NCBI RefSeq assembly: GCF_041260155.1 | Contig: NC_091931.1 | Coordinates: 18,675,166 to 18,739,165 of the forward strand | Source: Ptychodera flava | Taxonomy: Eukaryota; Hemichordata; Enteropneusta; Ptychoderidae | Reading direction: 5' to 3' | DNA length: 64,000 nucleotides | Shown: in pieces, positions 1 through 12,670 of the stretch | Position numbering within the stretch: position 1 is the first letter of the stretch | Layout of the letters: each line of letters begins with the position of its first letter | The notes under the pieces: generated by a model | Told to the model about the DNA's origin: nothing | Seen by the model: the letters and a program-made list of their open reading frames with translations, nothing else | Databases searched by the model: none | Translations under genes and position numbers: made by a program

Positions 1-1952
1 AAGTGCAATCAACAGGATCCATCAGGGGCACGGTATAGGAGTTTTGCATCAACAACCGCTTGCGAATCACTGTTTGTGACTTGACAGTCCCTAAATGAAC
101 CATCAATTTCGCCTTTGTAAGTGGAAGTTAAAATTCAAAGAGAGGTCTGACGAGAACAGTAAGCATATCGAGTAAGTTACCATAATAAATGTTGATATTT
201 CTTGTTTCTTCGATCTAGCGCATATCATGCATGTACTGTAATTATCGCGACGAGAAATTTTCATGATATTGTAAGATAAGATAATTTTTTGACGATTTTT
301 TTGCGGGGTTTTTCCTGCAACATTATACGTATGCAATGAATGATCTCGTTTGTTCCCTTCATACTATTTGCTAAATCGATTGATAATTTCCCACACAAAT
401 CTACTAAATTTTACAGTCTATGTGTATTGCAATGCACCGGGTAAACTTGACAGATATTTACTTTTCGTGCCCAGTTGACAAGAAACGTTTACGCTGCGTA
501 CAGTGCAGTACGGTGTTTCTATTTTTCCAAGTTCTTCATCAGAGTTCTGTTTACTCGCTAACTGTTTATGTTTTGGCTTGCAACTATAATAAAAACTAGT
601 AAAATATCATCAAAATGAAAGTGAACTACTTTGAGCCCAATGTGTTCATCACAACTCCTGAAGGATATTGCAATTAATTGATTAGCATTACCCTATAAAA
701 CAGTCTGTAGCTACACTTTTCGCTACATTCGTGAAAATGACAAATGTGACAAGATATGTCGCTTACCATCCGTCTTATCTTTTGAGGAGAGTCTCTCTGA
801 GAAGCATTAAATTAGAATTCTGTAAATTTGCTGGATGGCACAAAAGAATGACACATTGTTAAAGATTAAAGTGAATTGTTTTGAATTTTATCGATACACC
901 GCTTTCCAAAAGTGAGACTAGAAAAAAAACTTGCCTATTATGATTGAAAAAGACAACGCCGAACCTGACAACACGGTGTGCTGTCAAAACAGATGCGTTT
1001 TAGTTTGCCATCATGAAATACAATAACTATGAAAAAACAAACTTATGTAAGGTGAAGTATGGTTCAGTTAGATGATATTTTATTTTGAGTAGGCAATAAC
1101 TTCATTCGTTTTACCACACGGGGTTCCTCACACAATTACACCATTTGAGTGATGTAAAAGCAGAATTTCATGTCAACCGTCGACGGACACAGTTGACAAT
1201 GAAAAAGAAACCAGCTAAAGCTTGAGGTAATTATTGCTCGACAATATTGACCATGTGATATCGGAAGCTGGGACATTGAAAAAAAAACTGAACTAGTTTA
1301 GTGTTTGACAATCACTGATTCAGAATCACTGTCACTTTCTCACGTCCAGATGAATTTTATCAAAGTTAAGTTACAATTTGTTTATTGAGTTTAAGTGAAC
1401 AAAGTTAAGATGACAGTTTATACTCCCACAACTCTTGACCTCTACTGAATTTCAAATATATTCAATATATTTTACAAAGTATTGGCAGTGTGCGTTTCTA
1501 ACGTAGGCAATTTCAAGAAACTGACTTAATGGCCCATTGCATTATTTGCTTGTGTCCCCACGTGAATGTTAAGACACGAGAAATTCGCTCAGCTTAAGAT
1601 CAGTTCTAAGACTTACTATATACTAATGAACTGTTCTGATGTTGCTATATCATCTATGGATTAAGTCGGTCGCTTAGGGATCAAAACAACGATAATAAAC
1701 TGTCGTAGAGTAGTTCTTCAAATAGTAAAACTGCAAATGAAAATCGTGTGATGGATGGAGTGACTGATTACAAAGAAAAGTGATTACGGCCAAGCAGACA
1801 AAAAACCTTGTGTGAACAAAATATTGCAATATCACAGTGTTTTTTATTGAGATCATTTTGTGTTGCCTTGGATTTGGTGTGGATTCAGCTTATCGAACTG
1901 TAACAGGTCACGGCAAATATTAATGTACAACTGACTCACTAAACTTGTCAAA
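1..1952. other. No gene seen
   Basis: AT-rich DNA with only short, stop-limited open frames. I see no convincing splice-bounded coding segment, RNA gene or clear repeat here. Confidence 0.5.
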
Positions 1953-2162
1953 ATGTTCCATAGCAAACAAGGTTTTCAATACGTTCTTTTTGTTGGTCGA
2001 ACGAAGCGCGGAGAAATCACGAAATATGCCCCTGCAGGCTTGTACTTGAAATATGCACAATTTAACACTGAAAAATTCGGTCTGTTGGGAAATATGGTGT
2101 GGATGACAAATCCGTGTTATCACCACTCAATTGAAATTTATGATGATAAGATGTACGACTGA
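1953..2162 (+). CDS. Possible orphan coding exon, family not recognised
   Basis: An open frame of 69 codons from ATG 1953 to TGA 2160 has protein-like composition, rich in aromatic and glycine residues with the pattern GLYLKYA, GNMVWMTNP and a final EIYDDKMYD. A splice acceptor (CATAG) ends at 1963, so the real coding start may be 1964 as a terminal exon. The end of the peptide loosely recalls the last beta strands of ADP-ribosyltransferase folds, but that is an impression, not a match. No partner exon was found upstream in the window. It could be a pseudogene fragment, a terminal exon of a gene starting outside the window, or chance. Confidence 0.3.
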   Translation: MFHSKQGFQYVLFVGRTKRGEITKYAPAGLYLKYAQFNTEKFGLLGNMVWMTNPCYHHSIEIYDDKMYD

Positions 2163-3219
2163 CGAACTTTACGAATCAAATCCTCGCAAACTGTCAGGTT
2201 ACACTCCGATATCCTACATTTTGGACTCGGGAAATGAACAGCTGTAGATGATGTTACTCTAAAAAGACGGCTCAATATATTTTCTTAAACACATTATTCA
2301 GGGCTACTCGTTCATGCAGGGAAATACAATATTTTGAGAGCGAACCCTCGCTATCTCTGATAGGCATTTGTTAATTTGAAAATCATTAGTGTAACACATT
2401 GAGCACGAGTAGATTTCATGAGAACCGTGTCATCATTGCAAAAAGTTAATCATTCATGTCCCTCAAACATTCCCGCCATTGTTCGATTGTTGCTAGTCGT
2501 TTTTGTGAAGCATGTTATATTGAATTATTCCCGACAATCGATAGATAATAAATTTAAGTACCATTTCCCTGAATTTTAACTGATATAGTGTAGATAAAAA
2601 TGACATCATTGCGGTCTGTGTATTAAACAAAAACAGAACTACTTCCTTTGACAAACTATCGCTGATGATAAGATTGAATACAAGTTCAGCAGTCAAAGGG
2701 ATTCATTGTATAAAACCAATTCCTCCCCGCAAATTAATAGACTGCACATAAAAGTTTATAGACTTTGTCTATGGGCAGCGATTTATTGCTTTAGTGAAAT
2801 TTATATTAATTAGAACTGTTGAAATCAGTACAGAATCATTTGATGCTAATCCTTGATCAAGTAATATTTTAACCCTATCACTAAACATGTATAAATACGG
2901 AAGTCAAATTTGATTTAGTATTAATTTAGTATTATTGATTTAACAGTGCGGATAAAAGAGGATGACTCCTCATAAATCATATAATGTACACTAATAATGT
3001 AGTTCTGTGACATGTGAGACCCATGATTGTCAACACCATGATGCTATTCCATTACATTTTCGAAACTAAGATGGTCAACTGAAATAGACATAATTTACCA
3101 TTTTTGACAGCTTCAATTTGCAAATCAATGCAGTGCAACTTGTTGTTGAACGGTAGGCGTTATGGAAAATGTTCCCGGTTAATTGACATTTCTTGATTCT
3201 AATAGCATATGTGGAAACC

Positions 3220-4030
3220 ATATACACAGGATTCACAATTTGTAACAAATACCATGAACATGTGTGATAATTGCTTATAGGAACAATACACTTTGACCTA
3301 AAGGTAATTCAGATCATATTTCGAATTGAATTAAGAATCATTAAAGGCCCGTAAGCTTGAACTCTGCAAATTGTCCAACTCAAGGTACCTCCAATTTCCT
3401 CAGATATTCATTGCAATCCACATATTGAACGATATAGTCATTAATGCCTCAACAGCATTTGCTTGTGGCAGACTAGGCAAGAAATTGAACAGATATTTGT
3501 TCGTATTAAATTTCTCGCTATTTTCAAATCTTGCCATGATAGGTTAAAAAACGCAGAATTTTTTGTCAAAGTCGAGTGAATCTCTTTCTCGTCCTTTGAG
3601 TAGGTTGCATCATGTTGTATTTGTAAATATTCAAATGTGTACATGCTCTATTCACGCTGTTTATCATGTAGTTGCATTAAGGCGGCCATATTCGGTTGCG
3701 GACTCCGTTTATCATTTGTCTTACTGAAATCTCCCAATGCAGTACTACTCAGTGGATAGTTATACTTGATAAACTTATCTGAGTAAGATCACTTCTATAA
3801 ACTAATTTTAATCTTAATATAAGATCATGAAAGTAGTGTCACAAGTTGCAACTCATGTGCCTTTAAGATAAAATATAAATAAAAAATACCCTATAAATCA
3901 CAAATCAGAAATTGTAACCATTTCCTTGAGGGATAGCGGAATACTGAAACCGCGTATAGTTATTAATATTATAATTAGTGACAATCCAGTCCACCCCTCC
4001 TTTTAGGCCACGGTTGGTACAGTCTATTGA
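3220..4030 (+). repeat. Dispersed repeat R, copy 1, interrupted by a MITE
   Basis: The sequences at about 3220-3344 and 3863-4030 together align with one continuous stretch at about 14660-14970. Shared landmarks include AGATCATATTTCG, TCAGAAATTGT and GACAATCCAG followed by CCACCCCTC. The interruption is exactly the TTAA-flanked element 3345-3862. Family unknown and clearly diverged between copies, so old. Confidence 0.6.
3341..3866 (+). mobile_element. TTAA-flanked MITE, family 1, copy 1
   Basis: A 518-bp non-coding element (3345-3862) sits between two TTAA tetranucleotides (3341-3344 and 3863-3866). Its ends form an imperfect inverted repeat starting AGGC. A second copy in reverse orientation lies at 6339-6855 and is 517 bp long. 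The uninterrupted paralogous target at 14806-14809 reads a single TTAA, so the TTAA is a genuine target-site duplication. TTAA duplication is typical of piggyBac-superfamily transposition; no transposase is encoded here. Confidence 0.75.
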
Positions 4031-6334
4031 CGTCACCTATATAAGTAAGCTGACCGAGAGCAGCTATTTTAAGACCGAGTATAGGTCTCGTCGACGAAAG
4101 AACTCAGCTCGATGTCAAGGTAAAATCATCCAAATTTATGGATGTATCATGCCATGTCAGTAGCTAGTTTCATAATTAACTGAATCAAATCATTACCGCA
4201 GGAAGCTTGTACGATTTTTTGGTCAGCAATGGCACTATGCAAGAATTCGTTGGGGCTGTGATGTCATCATTATTGTTGTAGTGTTAACGTAGTGTGCTGT
4301 TCACATACGAAGTACTTTTCCCACACTAATACCGGACATCTCTGCGGATCTGAGCGAAATAACCCATATCCAATGTATCTCAGGTTAATCTAGGGAATAA
4401 CCAGCTTCCTATCAGTTACAACAACGACGCTGATAATGTGCGGACATCAAACATATTTCAGCCATCGCCATGTCGGAGACCATCGTTTCATTCACCGAGT
4501 TTTCGCAGAGCGATTGACTTCGTAATTGCGTGCATTTCATGTAACTACAGTGCAGTGGTGTCAAACTTTGCCAGACATAACTAAAACTGACAGTTCATGC
4601 ACAAAGGTTTTGATTGTAAAATTCAAAGTCGAACTTGTTGATCAGTTTTAATATGACTTACCTGTCACCACGTCATATTCGGAGGGCTTTATCAGCTCGC
4701 TTTTTTCTTCGTGTACTGTAACACTCGCTGCCTGTAATGCTCCGTCCGTGGTGAAAACGACTTGGATATTTGTTCTGCATTGAGGCGCCTTCATGTTGCA
4801 CGTTGTATGTGGCAAAGTACTGCTTGCTTTATATTTTTCCCTATGTAATTATGGCGGAGAATCGAGTCACATATGCGGTTGAGACTATAAGAGAAAACAA
4901 TATCATTCCATGAGACGTTCGGCAAATTCCGTTAATATTCCTAGAGTCTTGAGAGAACGTCATTGCAAACTGAGTTTCACTGGGCGATTGACTTCTCGGT
5001 TGCATGCATTTGCTACTTATACACCAGGCTTAACTGCATTTTCGTTATCAATTCAATGAAATGATTTGCATACAGTTCTATGAAGTAATAATACAATCTT
5101 CCGTATATTTTTGTGGTTTCTCTTTTCGGAAATTTCGACGGAGAAGCACATTGTCTCTTTCATCTTGGAAACAATTGCATTTTATATAGCTTCCATGTAC
5201 TAAACATGACTTCTGAGGAAATCATATTCTACGGGGAGAACGTAAATGAACAGCGTTTTCAAATATCTGGTCTGTTGTTGTCGATATTTAGCACGCACCA
5301 TTTTCATTTTCGTTATCAATTCAATGGAATAGCAGGGTGTGAATTTTGTCTGTCCCTTTCTCGGAAACATCTGATTGATTCGAGATGCTAGCAATCTCTC
5401 ACACGACCAGAGATATTCAGAAGAAGGTCGTCTATACAAATTCCACGTTAAGATGTAGGAATCTATAGTACTTGTATGTAATTGATTGTCAAGCCGGTCT
5501 GCCAAAGTCGAAGGATTTTCTATGAATACTGTAAATAAATACATTAGTTAACCACAATGACTGCGATTTTGCTATTAGTTACCTAGAAATGCTACAATAA
5601 CGCAGTTTCTAAGAATCAAAAACAAATTATGAACATATGCAATACTAGAAAACATATTACCGATATCAAAACGGTATAAAGATATGGGGTAGTTTACTCC
5701 AGTAACAAAAGGAATGACAGCACCGGCCTTTTCTGAATAAAGTAGGTCACAGTTCGTAGGAGAAAGAACACAACAGTAGTGTGTGTTCTGTCTGGCGTTT
5801 CAATATGCTGTCTCCATATTTTAGACATACTTTAGGCAAATTGGTCTTCTCTATTCTCCAAAATAATATTTTTGCAGTGTCTGATAATGTAACCCTTCCA
5901 TTTCAGTTTTACATTTAGGACAACCTTATTGCTGATAACAAGATGGCGCAAGGAATCGTAAACGTGGAACATGAGACACTGCATATGCAGGTATTGGACA
6001 TGTTATTAAATATGATATTAGGTGAAAAGCTGAAGCAATATTTTGCCCCTATTAATGTAACAAGTTTTAAATCCTGATGATTGGTTATTTCTCAGATGAT
6101 AGTTCAGATTGAAGAGCAATGGCATGAGTTATTCAGTCTGTTACATTTATAATCAGACAATATATAAATAAGACATGGTCGACAAGGAAGCCAAGAAGTT
6201 TTCGGTAATTTTGTCGATTTTTGATCTCGTTTTGCCCTTGAAAAAAATATGAATAGTGAAAAGCGTACAGCAAATTTAATGACCAATAAGAAACAATCCC
6301 CAGCTGGTCAATCAAAAACCATTACATAGTTTCA
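4031..6334. other. No gene seen
   Basis: Open frames up to about 114 codons occur here but lack splice logic or recognisable domains. A short ATG-initiated stretch at 5943-5990 followed by GTATTG could be a small first exon, but nothing joins to it. Confidence 0.45.
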
Positions 6335-6859
6335 TTAAAGGCAGATGAGCTGCAACATTTGACATTATTTTCATGATTTTTATATTCAGATTAAAATAAG
6401 TTCATAGACATGTTCTTACTCAGAGATTTTTACTCAAGTATAATTGTCCACTGAGTGGGACTGTATGGGGGAAGGGCCAGTAAGACAAATAATAAACGGG
6501 TGCTGCACCCAAATATGGCCACCTCCATGCGACTACATTATAAACAGCGTAAATGGCGCATGTACACATTTGAATCTTTCCAAATACAACATGGTGCAAC
6601 TGACTGAAAGGACAGAATTGGGACTCACTCCACTGTGACGAACAAGTCTCAGTTTTTCTGCAAAATTTTAAAATGGCAAGAATTTGAAAATGAACAAAAC
6701 TTTTTTCAATTTTTTGCCTATTCTGCCACAAGGATATGTTGTTCAGGCATAGTTAATGGCTATGTCGTTCAATTTGTAGATTGCAATGAATATCTGAGGA
6801 AGTTACAGGTACTTTTAGGTTGGACAAATTTCTCAGAATTGCAGCTCATGGGCCTTTAA
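6335..6859 (-). mobile_element. TTAA-flanked MITE, family 1, copy 2
   Basis: A 517-bp element (6339-6855) lies between TTAA at 6335-6338 and 6856-6859. Its reverse complement aligns over its length with the element at 3345-3862, for instance through TTCCTCAGATATTCATTGCA and TTCAAATGTGTACATG. The ends pair as AGGC..ATGAGCTGCAA. It is non-coding, and the two copies differ substantially, so the family is not freshly active. Confidence 0.75.
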
Positions 6860-7698
6860 GGTTTGATTTAAAGAATAAAAAACGAAAGGCGAGCGGAATT
6901 TCAGATGAGCATACGATTATGACTGATACACACACTTTTGCTTGGGTTGAATAGAATGAAAATGGTAATACTCCTGGATTTATCTAGTTCAAACCGGTTC
7001 CGGGATAGGTCAAAGTCACATGTAAGGTGAATTGTATACTCTGGGATAGCTCCAGTTCAAACTAGTTCTAGCTAAGGATAGGTCAAAGATCACGTGTCAG
7101 GGAAATTGTACACACTGTGTTATCTGATTCAAAACTAGTCCTGGCAGAATAGGCGCGAAACGTACTATCTCTAGTTTCACTTGCAGGTGTTAGAACCCAC
7201 AGGCTCAAGTTCAGCACGGCCAATGTGCATACATGCAGTTTCATTTTGATATGAACGTTTTAGAACAAGCAGTGTCATTGTTAAATCGAAGCATACAGTA
7301 TTCTTCCAAGTAACTTTTATGCTTGCACTGTGAAATACACCGATAATATCAAGTTTCTCATCTCTGACATTCCCACACATAGTCTAGTACACAGTGTGAG
7401 TATCATGGCTCCTGTTTGTTTTGACTCATCCCCAGTGATAAACATTACTCAGCTATTATTCCAGTACTTGTGTCATTTTTCTCAATTTACGATGAACCTC
7501 ATATGAAGTTCTTATAAAGTTTTCCCTAGGTTTCAATCAGAAGTTCATAATTACTTGCATCAGTATTTGCATGACAATACCATTTATCTGCATAATTCCC
7601 CTCTTCCATCGGTCACCAAGACCGAATGGTTCTCTTAAGGAAACTTTAAGGTTTCTGCATATGACAAGAGCAGTCACTTAAAATGTGTTTTCCCAGAG

Positions 7699-7705
7699 TA
7701 TATAA
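7699..7705 (+). promoter_or_regulatory. TATA box, putative gene A promoter
   Basis: TATATAA lies about 25-30 bp before a CTGTGACAGC context and 50 bp before the putative start codon of gene A. Genes B and C show the same arrangement of TATA box and short first exon. Confidence 0.45.
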
Positions 7706-7748
7706 GTCCTGCACTCACATTTTCCTGTGACAGCAAGTGCTGTGTGAC

Positions 7749-7767
7749 ATGGAAGTGGTGCCTGAAG
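7749..7767 (+). CDS. Gene A exon 1
   Basis: ATG followed by five codons (MEVVPE) plus one base, then donor GTAATT. Its phase 1 fits the incoming phase of the coil exon. A decayed inverted copy lacking the ATG lies near 8784-8802. Confidence 0.4.
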
Positions 7768-10700
7768 GTAATTAATTTCATACATATTTAAGTATAATGA
7801 AGGCATTTAAGCTGGTGGAAAATAATTTGAAAGTATGTGATGTAGTGGACGGTGAATATAAAGTGGTTGGAATGAGCATTATATGCAAAATCTGTGTTAT
7901 TCATCTCTCTGGTACTATTACACCACTGGTGGGGTGTTGGATTGTACTGAGAGGCTTGGACAGGCCACTGCTAAGAAATTAAATGCTTATAGGGATGAGG
8001 CAGTCTGGTGACTATGCTCTGTGGGGTGTTGCTTAACTGCTGTCAGGAAAGGCTGTGAACTGGCAGCCTGAGGGTGTAATGGATGAGGCTATTGGCACGG
8101 GTCAGGAGGGGATACGGCCGTCAGGGACTCCCTCAGGTGGTAGATTGGGTGACAGCTGCTGTGACGTCTGCTGACCGTAACCAATACGCTTATGACCATG
8201 AGGCTGGGTTGATCAAAACCAATGTGACCCTGAGGCTGGCTGTGATGCTTGTTTGGTGGGCCCCATAAGTACCGGCATAAAAATATGCAAATGAATGAAT
8301 CCATTCACCAATCTTGATAGACGAGGAGGGTTATGTAAAAAATGTCGGCAAAACTTGAAGGGAGTATCTGAACTTTGCATGAGGACAGAAGTAATATGAT
8401 GTGCTTGAATGGCTCTACCACCTCCGTACCCAAGCCATAAGATTCATCTGTAACATATCTCCGGGTCACAGATATATTCCAGACGAAAATTCTATCAGCA
8501 GCCCTGATAGAGTCATACATTTTTCTCTTTTACGTTTACCCATCTCAGGCTCACATACATAATCCTTTAATTTCTTACCAGCCTCACAGTAAAATCAATC
8601 ATCTCACCATTGCTAGAACAGTTACAGTAACAGAGATGAATGACACTGTATTGTGCTTCTTATGTTCATCCCATCAACTTTGTATCAACAATATATCATG
8701 GATTTTCACTGTTTTGCCGGCTAACATGCCTTTATTGTACTTACGCCATTGGTGAAATTCAATCGGCAATGAAAATATTTACCTTCAGGCACCACTTCTG
8801 TGTGCCCCAGCACTTGCATTTCAAAGGGAAATGTAAGTAAAGGATTAACATACTCGAGGAAATCGTTTGTTCACGTGAGTGATATGAAACGAGACTGCAG
8901 TTCTCACACAAAGAAGATATTTTTTCATGTGACTACTCTGGGCAAAAACAGACAATTTTCGGTGAGAAAATTATCCGTTTGGAAGACTCATGAAAGAGGA
9001 GGACTATGCGAACTTGTCAAGTTTATATGCAAGTACTTTTGCAAGTGCGTATGAAGTTCTGATGGAAACAAAAACATATCACAGTATCTTTTCATCACGA
9101 AGTACATGGTAAACTTAGAAAGATGACATAAGTACTGAAGTAATAACTGAATAAGGTTTATCAACGGGATGGAGTAAAAGCAATACGTGCAACCTTAAGA
9201 TAACAGTTACATGCTGATAACGTCCAGTTTGTCTTGCCCAAGAATGGTGGGAGTAAGAGATTTGATATCAGACGTATTTGAGGGTGTAGGCATCTGCTTA
9301 ACTTGCAGATATTTGGTACTTCAATTATTCGATTACATGGAGACTTTACTTTTCAAGCGGATGGAAATATTAACATTAAAAAGTGACTATGTGTACTTCC
9401 CGGCGATATTTGGTGTGGATGACCTTAACTTGAACCTGTAGGCTCTGCATAAGCAGACACCTGTGTGTGAAACTAGAAATATCCCAGCATAAACATTTCG
9501 CCCTACTCTGCTGGAGCTAGGTTTTGAACCAGAATTATACCAGAGTATGCCATTTCCGTCAACTGTTTGGGTACGATTTCAAGACGTGGATATTAGTTCA
9601 AAGCATGACAAAGTAATGTCAAACGTGCATTTCTGCAGGGAAGGAGAAAGTGTCCATATGTCGTGTAAGTGGTAACATGATGTACTTTTGGTTTTCATGA
9701 CCGGAATAATTCTAACTCATGCTTCACTAAATCATTAATTGCCAATTTTTTTATTTATAAACTTCGACTTCGATGATGTTTCACGTAGATGTCCTTATAT
9801 TATATATTATATCTGCAACGTCATATATTTCTATTTCTCAAGATTCTCAAATATTTATCGTACAAATTTGGAGTTGACTTTGAATTATTTCTCGTCTGTC
9901 TTACTTAGTGTACAGATGGCGGTGATGTGTATCCTATATATGAGGAGCAAAGACTGCTTAAGATCGATTTCGAGAGCTCGAATCGCGACTTGATACTGGC
10001 GTGGATGTAACGCGGCGAACGACGACCACAAATAACCAGAAGGAAAAGATCAAGAAATTGGAAGACAAGTCGAGAGATCTAGAGAATCGACTGGAACTTC
10101 AAATCAAGAAGTCGGAAGAAAAAGATAAAGAGGTACTGGTGCTCAAAACCAAACTTAAAATGATTGAAACGATGTTGTTGACCAGATTACCAGCAGTGAC
10201 TGTCAATTGTGGTTGCAAGCATCCGATGTCCATCGAACCAAATGCTTTTCCATCACGTGCTGGGACAAGAGTCTCTCCAGCACCGAGAAGCGTGACTACT
10301 GCCGAGGAGGAAGATGATTCTGGATTGCCTTCCGGTATTGCAGAAACTGGTATGTCATAGAAGATAGCAACACACATAAAAGATCTCTTTAAATATTGGC
10401 AACTCTACTCGGTGGAGAGCGATTAGGTTGATAATGTAATGCAACATATATGGCAAGTCACTTATTTTAGCCAACATTTTTAATTAAAACTTTTCCTTTA
10501 AATTTGGTATTGGTTAACCTCCAATATGGCATAGATTAACTTCTTAAACATTGCCTAAATACATTCGTTGATGGCCCTGTCATGGCCTGTTTCGTTTTAC
10601 TTAGATCACAGATCTCAGCCATTTTCACAAAATACGACAAATATTCTATCTATCGTTTGTTTCGTTATCCAAACGTCTTTTGGTCATAACCATATCCAAA

Positions 10701-10815
10701 TTTGTGACCACAAAAAAGCTCTGAACTTAATGAATTTACTTCTTTCCAAATTACAGAATCCAGCTTTTCCGAAAGAGGAGATTTAGCCGTTCATCCAGAA
10801 ACAGAAGACCAATAA
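7749..10815 (+). CDS. Gene A: short coiled-coil protein with a DSG degron motif
   Basis: Three coding exons (7749-7767, 9963-10349, 10757-10815) give about 154 aa. The first exon encodes MEVVPE and ends in phase 1 at a GTAATT donor. The second encodes a charged coiled coil (about residues 8-70, e.g. KKLEDKSRDLENRLELQ), then a Pro/Ser/Thr-rich stretch and EEEDDSGLPSGIAET. It ends in phase 1 at GTATGT. The third encodes an acidic tail ending HPETEDQ. Residues 125-130 (DSGLPS) match the beta-TrCP phosphodegron consensus. Unlike genes B and C it has no N-terminal cysteine cluster. The weak point is the first intron: the 9962 acceptor lacks a pyrimidine tract, while a better acceptor at 9915 leads in the same phase to a stop after about 37 aa. 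Cellular role unknown; a soluble protein is expected, since there is no signal peptide or membrane segment. Confidence 0.6.
9963..10349 (+). CDS. Gene A exon 2, coiled coil and DSG motif
   Basis: Open from the TAA at 9959 to the donor GTATGT at 10350. Heptad-like Leu/Ile spacing with many Lys/Glu residues marks a coiled coil over 9970-10190. Downstream are a VNCGCKHP segment and an acidic stretch before DSGLPSG. The 5' boundary is the least certain edge; 9916 is the alternative. Confidence 0.65.
10757..10815 (+). CDS. Gene A exon 3, acidic tail
   Basis: The acceptor TTACAG ends at 10756. The split codon gives Glu, followed by SSFSERGDLAVHPETEDQ and TAA at 10813. The phase matches exon 2 exactly, and small last exons of the same phase occur in genes B and C. 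Confidence 0.65.
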
Positions 10816-12670
10816 CTGAAAAAGATTTTCCTCGCTAACCTGTCGACTATTGTTATGATCGTGCAGGACATCCATAAAATTGTTTTGTTTGTTCGTGTAA
10901 GGTTATGTTTTAAGTAAAAAATACAAATATGGCAGGATATGGTACACACTGAAAGATATTATGAGCTGTGAACGAAGTCATATTCATCCAAGCACGCGAT
11001 GCCGTGCGCCGTGCGACTTTCCAAGTACAGTTTTTGTATTGTTCACCTTTATATTATATGTGGTGTTTTAACTTTATAGCATTGCTACAAAGTACCACAG
11101 AATTATAAATTGTTGTATTCGTACTACGCACAATGACGTTGCCAGATGTACATGTAAGGAACTTTCCCTGAAAAGGGATATATCCATTATAGATGTTAGA
11201 TTTGTGGTTTACTCATGCCTTAATATCTTAGTTTTACGTTGCTAGTATATGAGGTAGGCTTTTGGAAGCTGTTTAATCATAAGCTACTTTGTCTGTGTCA
11301 CGGCATACTCCATCGAAAACCTTTCCCTAATGTTGAGCATCATGATATGCCATCGTTTGAAATTATTTTCCATACAGTATATTTAGTCAGCCTTCAGTGA
11401 ATGATTCAACGCCACTGTAATTTTTCATTTCTACAATGAAAACCTTGCACCACAAGTACCTTAGTCTTCAAACATACATACTAATTCATGCACACACAGA
11501 CACACATCCATATTTGCACACACATACACACATGGTAAAACAAAACAAGCATGTACGGACTGTGTTAACAGAGAAAATTAGTCTCGGCCGTACACAACAC
11601 AAGCAGGGGAGCGCAGAATATGACAAAGAATAAGGCATTTGTCATATCAACAGGTCGGATCGACAGAGAGCATAAAGCACTCAGTCGAACTCACGACGTT
11701 AAATTTAACATAACATGTACATCCATTGGCAATGTCATTGTGATCATATGTGACAATCTTAGCTTTGTCACTAATCCAGCAAAATCTTACCCAATGTTAA
11801 GTTATCTTGTTCATGCACAAGCAATTATGTTCAGTCTGTATCTCGAATCAAGACTAACTCTTGTCCACAGGTTAGATAACCTGGCGACAAAAAATTGATA
11901 GCTACAAACGAACCACCAACATTGGGGTCTAAAACACTCTGTTTCACATGTCAGTGCAGTAAAAAGTTACGTTTAATGAATACTACCGATACTGGAAATT
12001 AGAAAGGACAACCAACGAATAGAACACGGAGGAGACAAGTCACTCAGAGTGTCTCTATTATTCATGTGTGTACACATTACAAGCAGTCCTTAAACAACAT
12101 TTCCCAGTAATGCAGTGTTTGTGTATTCTTACACTGACGTTCACTTGTAATGAACATGCATCTCTACTAAACATCCGGGGCCCCAAGAAGGGATGCTGAC
12201 GTTTCCGTATCATTATACCTATTTGGGTGGGAGACTATCACAACAGTGATTCAAGATGACCAAATTGTTATTGTCAGTTTCTACCTGTTTCTTGGACATT
12301 GCAAACTTTATATTTACCTTGAATATAACTGAGTAATATGCCTATTTTCATTTCAGTTTGATCATGTATTTTCAAAAAAAACGGATTTGTGTAATCATGA
12401 ATGTAGGTTGCTACGTTTTTTCTTGCATTTTTCGAATTTGAAGCTGGCAATGTAGTCAAAATGAACAATATTATTGTAAATGTTTCCTTGTAAAAGTAGT
12501 TAATAAGATACAATTTCAGTTGTCTGTGAGACATTTTACATTGGAAAACGCCTCTTATCAGTATAGATTTGTTTTTTGATTTGTCTCAGTATCAGCATGA
12601 CATCTGATCAATTACAGTTGCCAGTGATTGGAATACAAAATCCCAAGGGAGGAGTGCCTGGAAAAGTTGT
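10816..12670. other. No gene seen
   Basis: This is the 3' side of gene A. I found no canonical AATAAA close behind the stop codon. A short CA-rich stretch lies at 11490-11535; otherwise there is nothing supportable. Confidence 0.45.

Larger units (their letters stand above)
7000..9560. repeat. Large diverged inverted repeat spanning the gene A promoter
   Basis: Left arm (about 7000-7995) and right arm (about 8545-9560) align as reverse complements over roughly 1 kb with perhaps a quarter of positions changed, leaving a loop near 550 bp. Matching blocks include the gene A first exon (7749-7767 against about 8784-8802), the TATA region (against about 8850) and the segment 7426-7475 (against 9118-9165). 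The left outer end also holds about three tandem copies of a 75-bp unit (about 6988-7165). It may be an inverted segmental duplication or a foldback element. Confidence 0.7.

Noticed and set aside
5907-5990. Possible first coding exon, ATG at 5943 with donor GTATTG at 5991
   Set aside because: Good start context and a plausible acceptor, but only 16 codons in phase 0, which does not fit the phase 1 entry of the gene A coil exon. No other partner exon was seen.
9640-9665. A 26-bp segment between CTGCAG and GTAAGT, as an extra gene A exon
   Set aside because: Including it would shift the phase so that neither downstream acceptor gives the coil frame.
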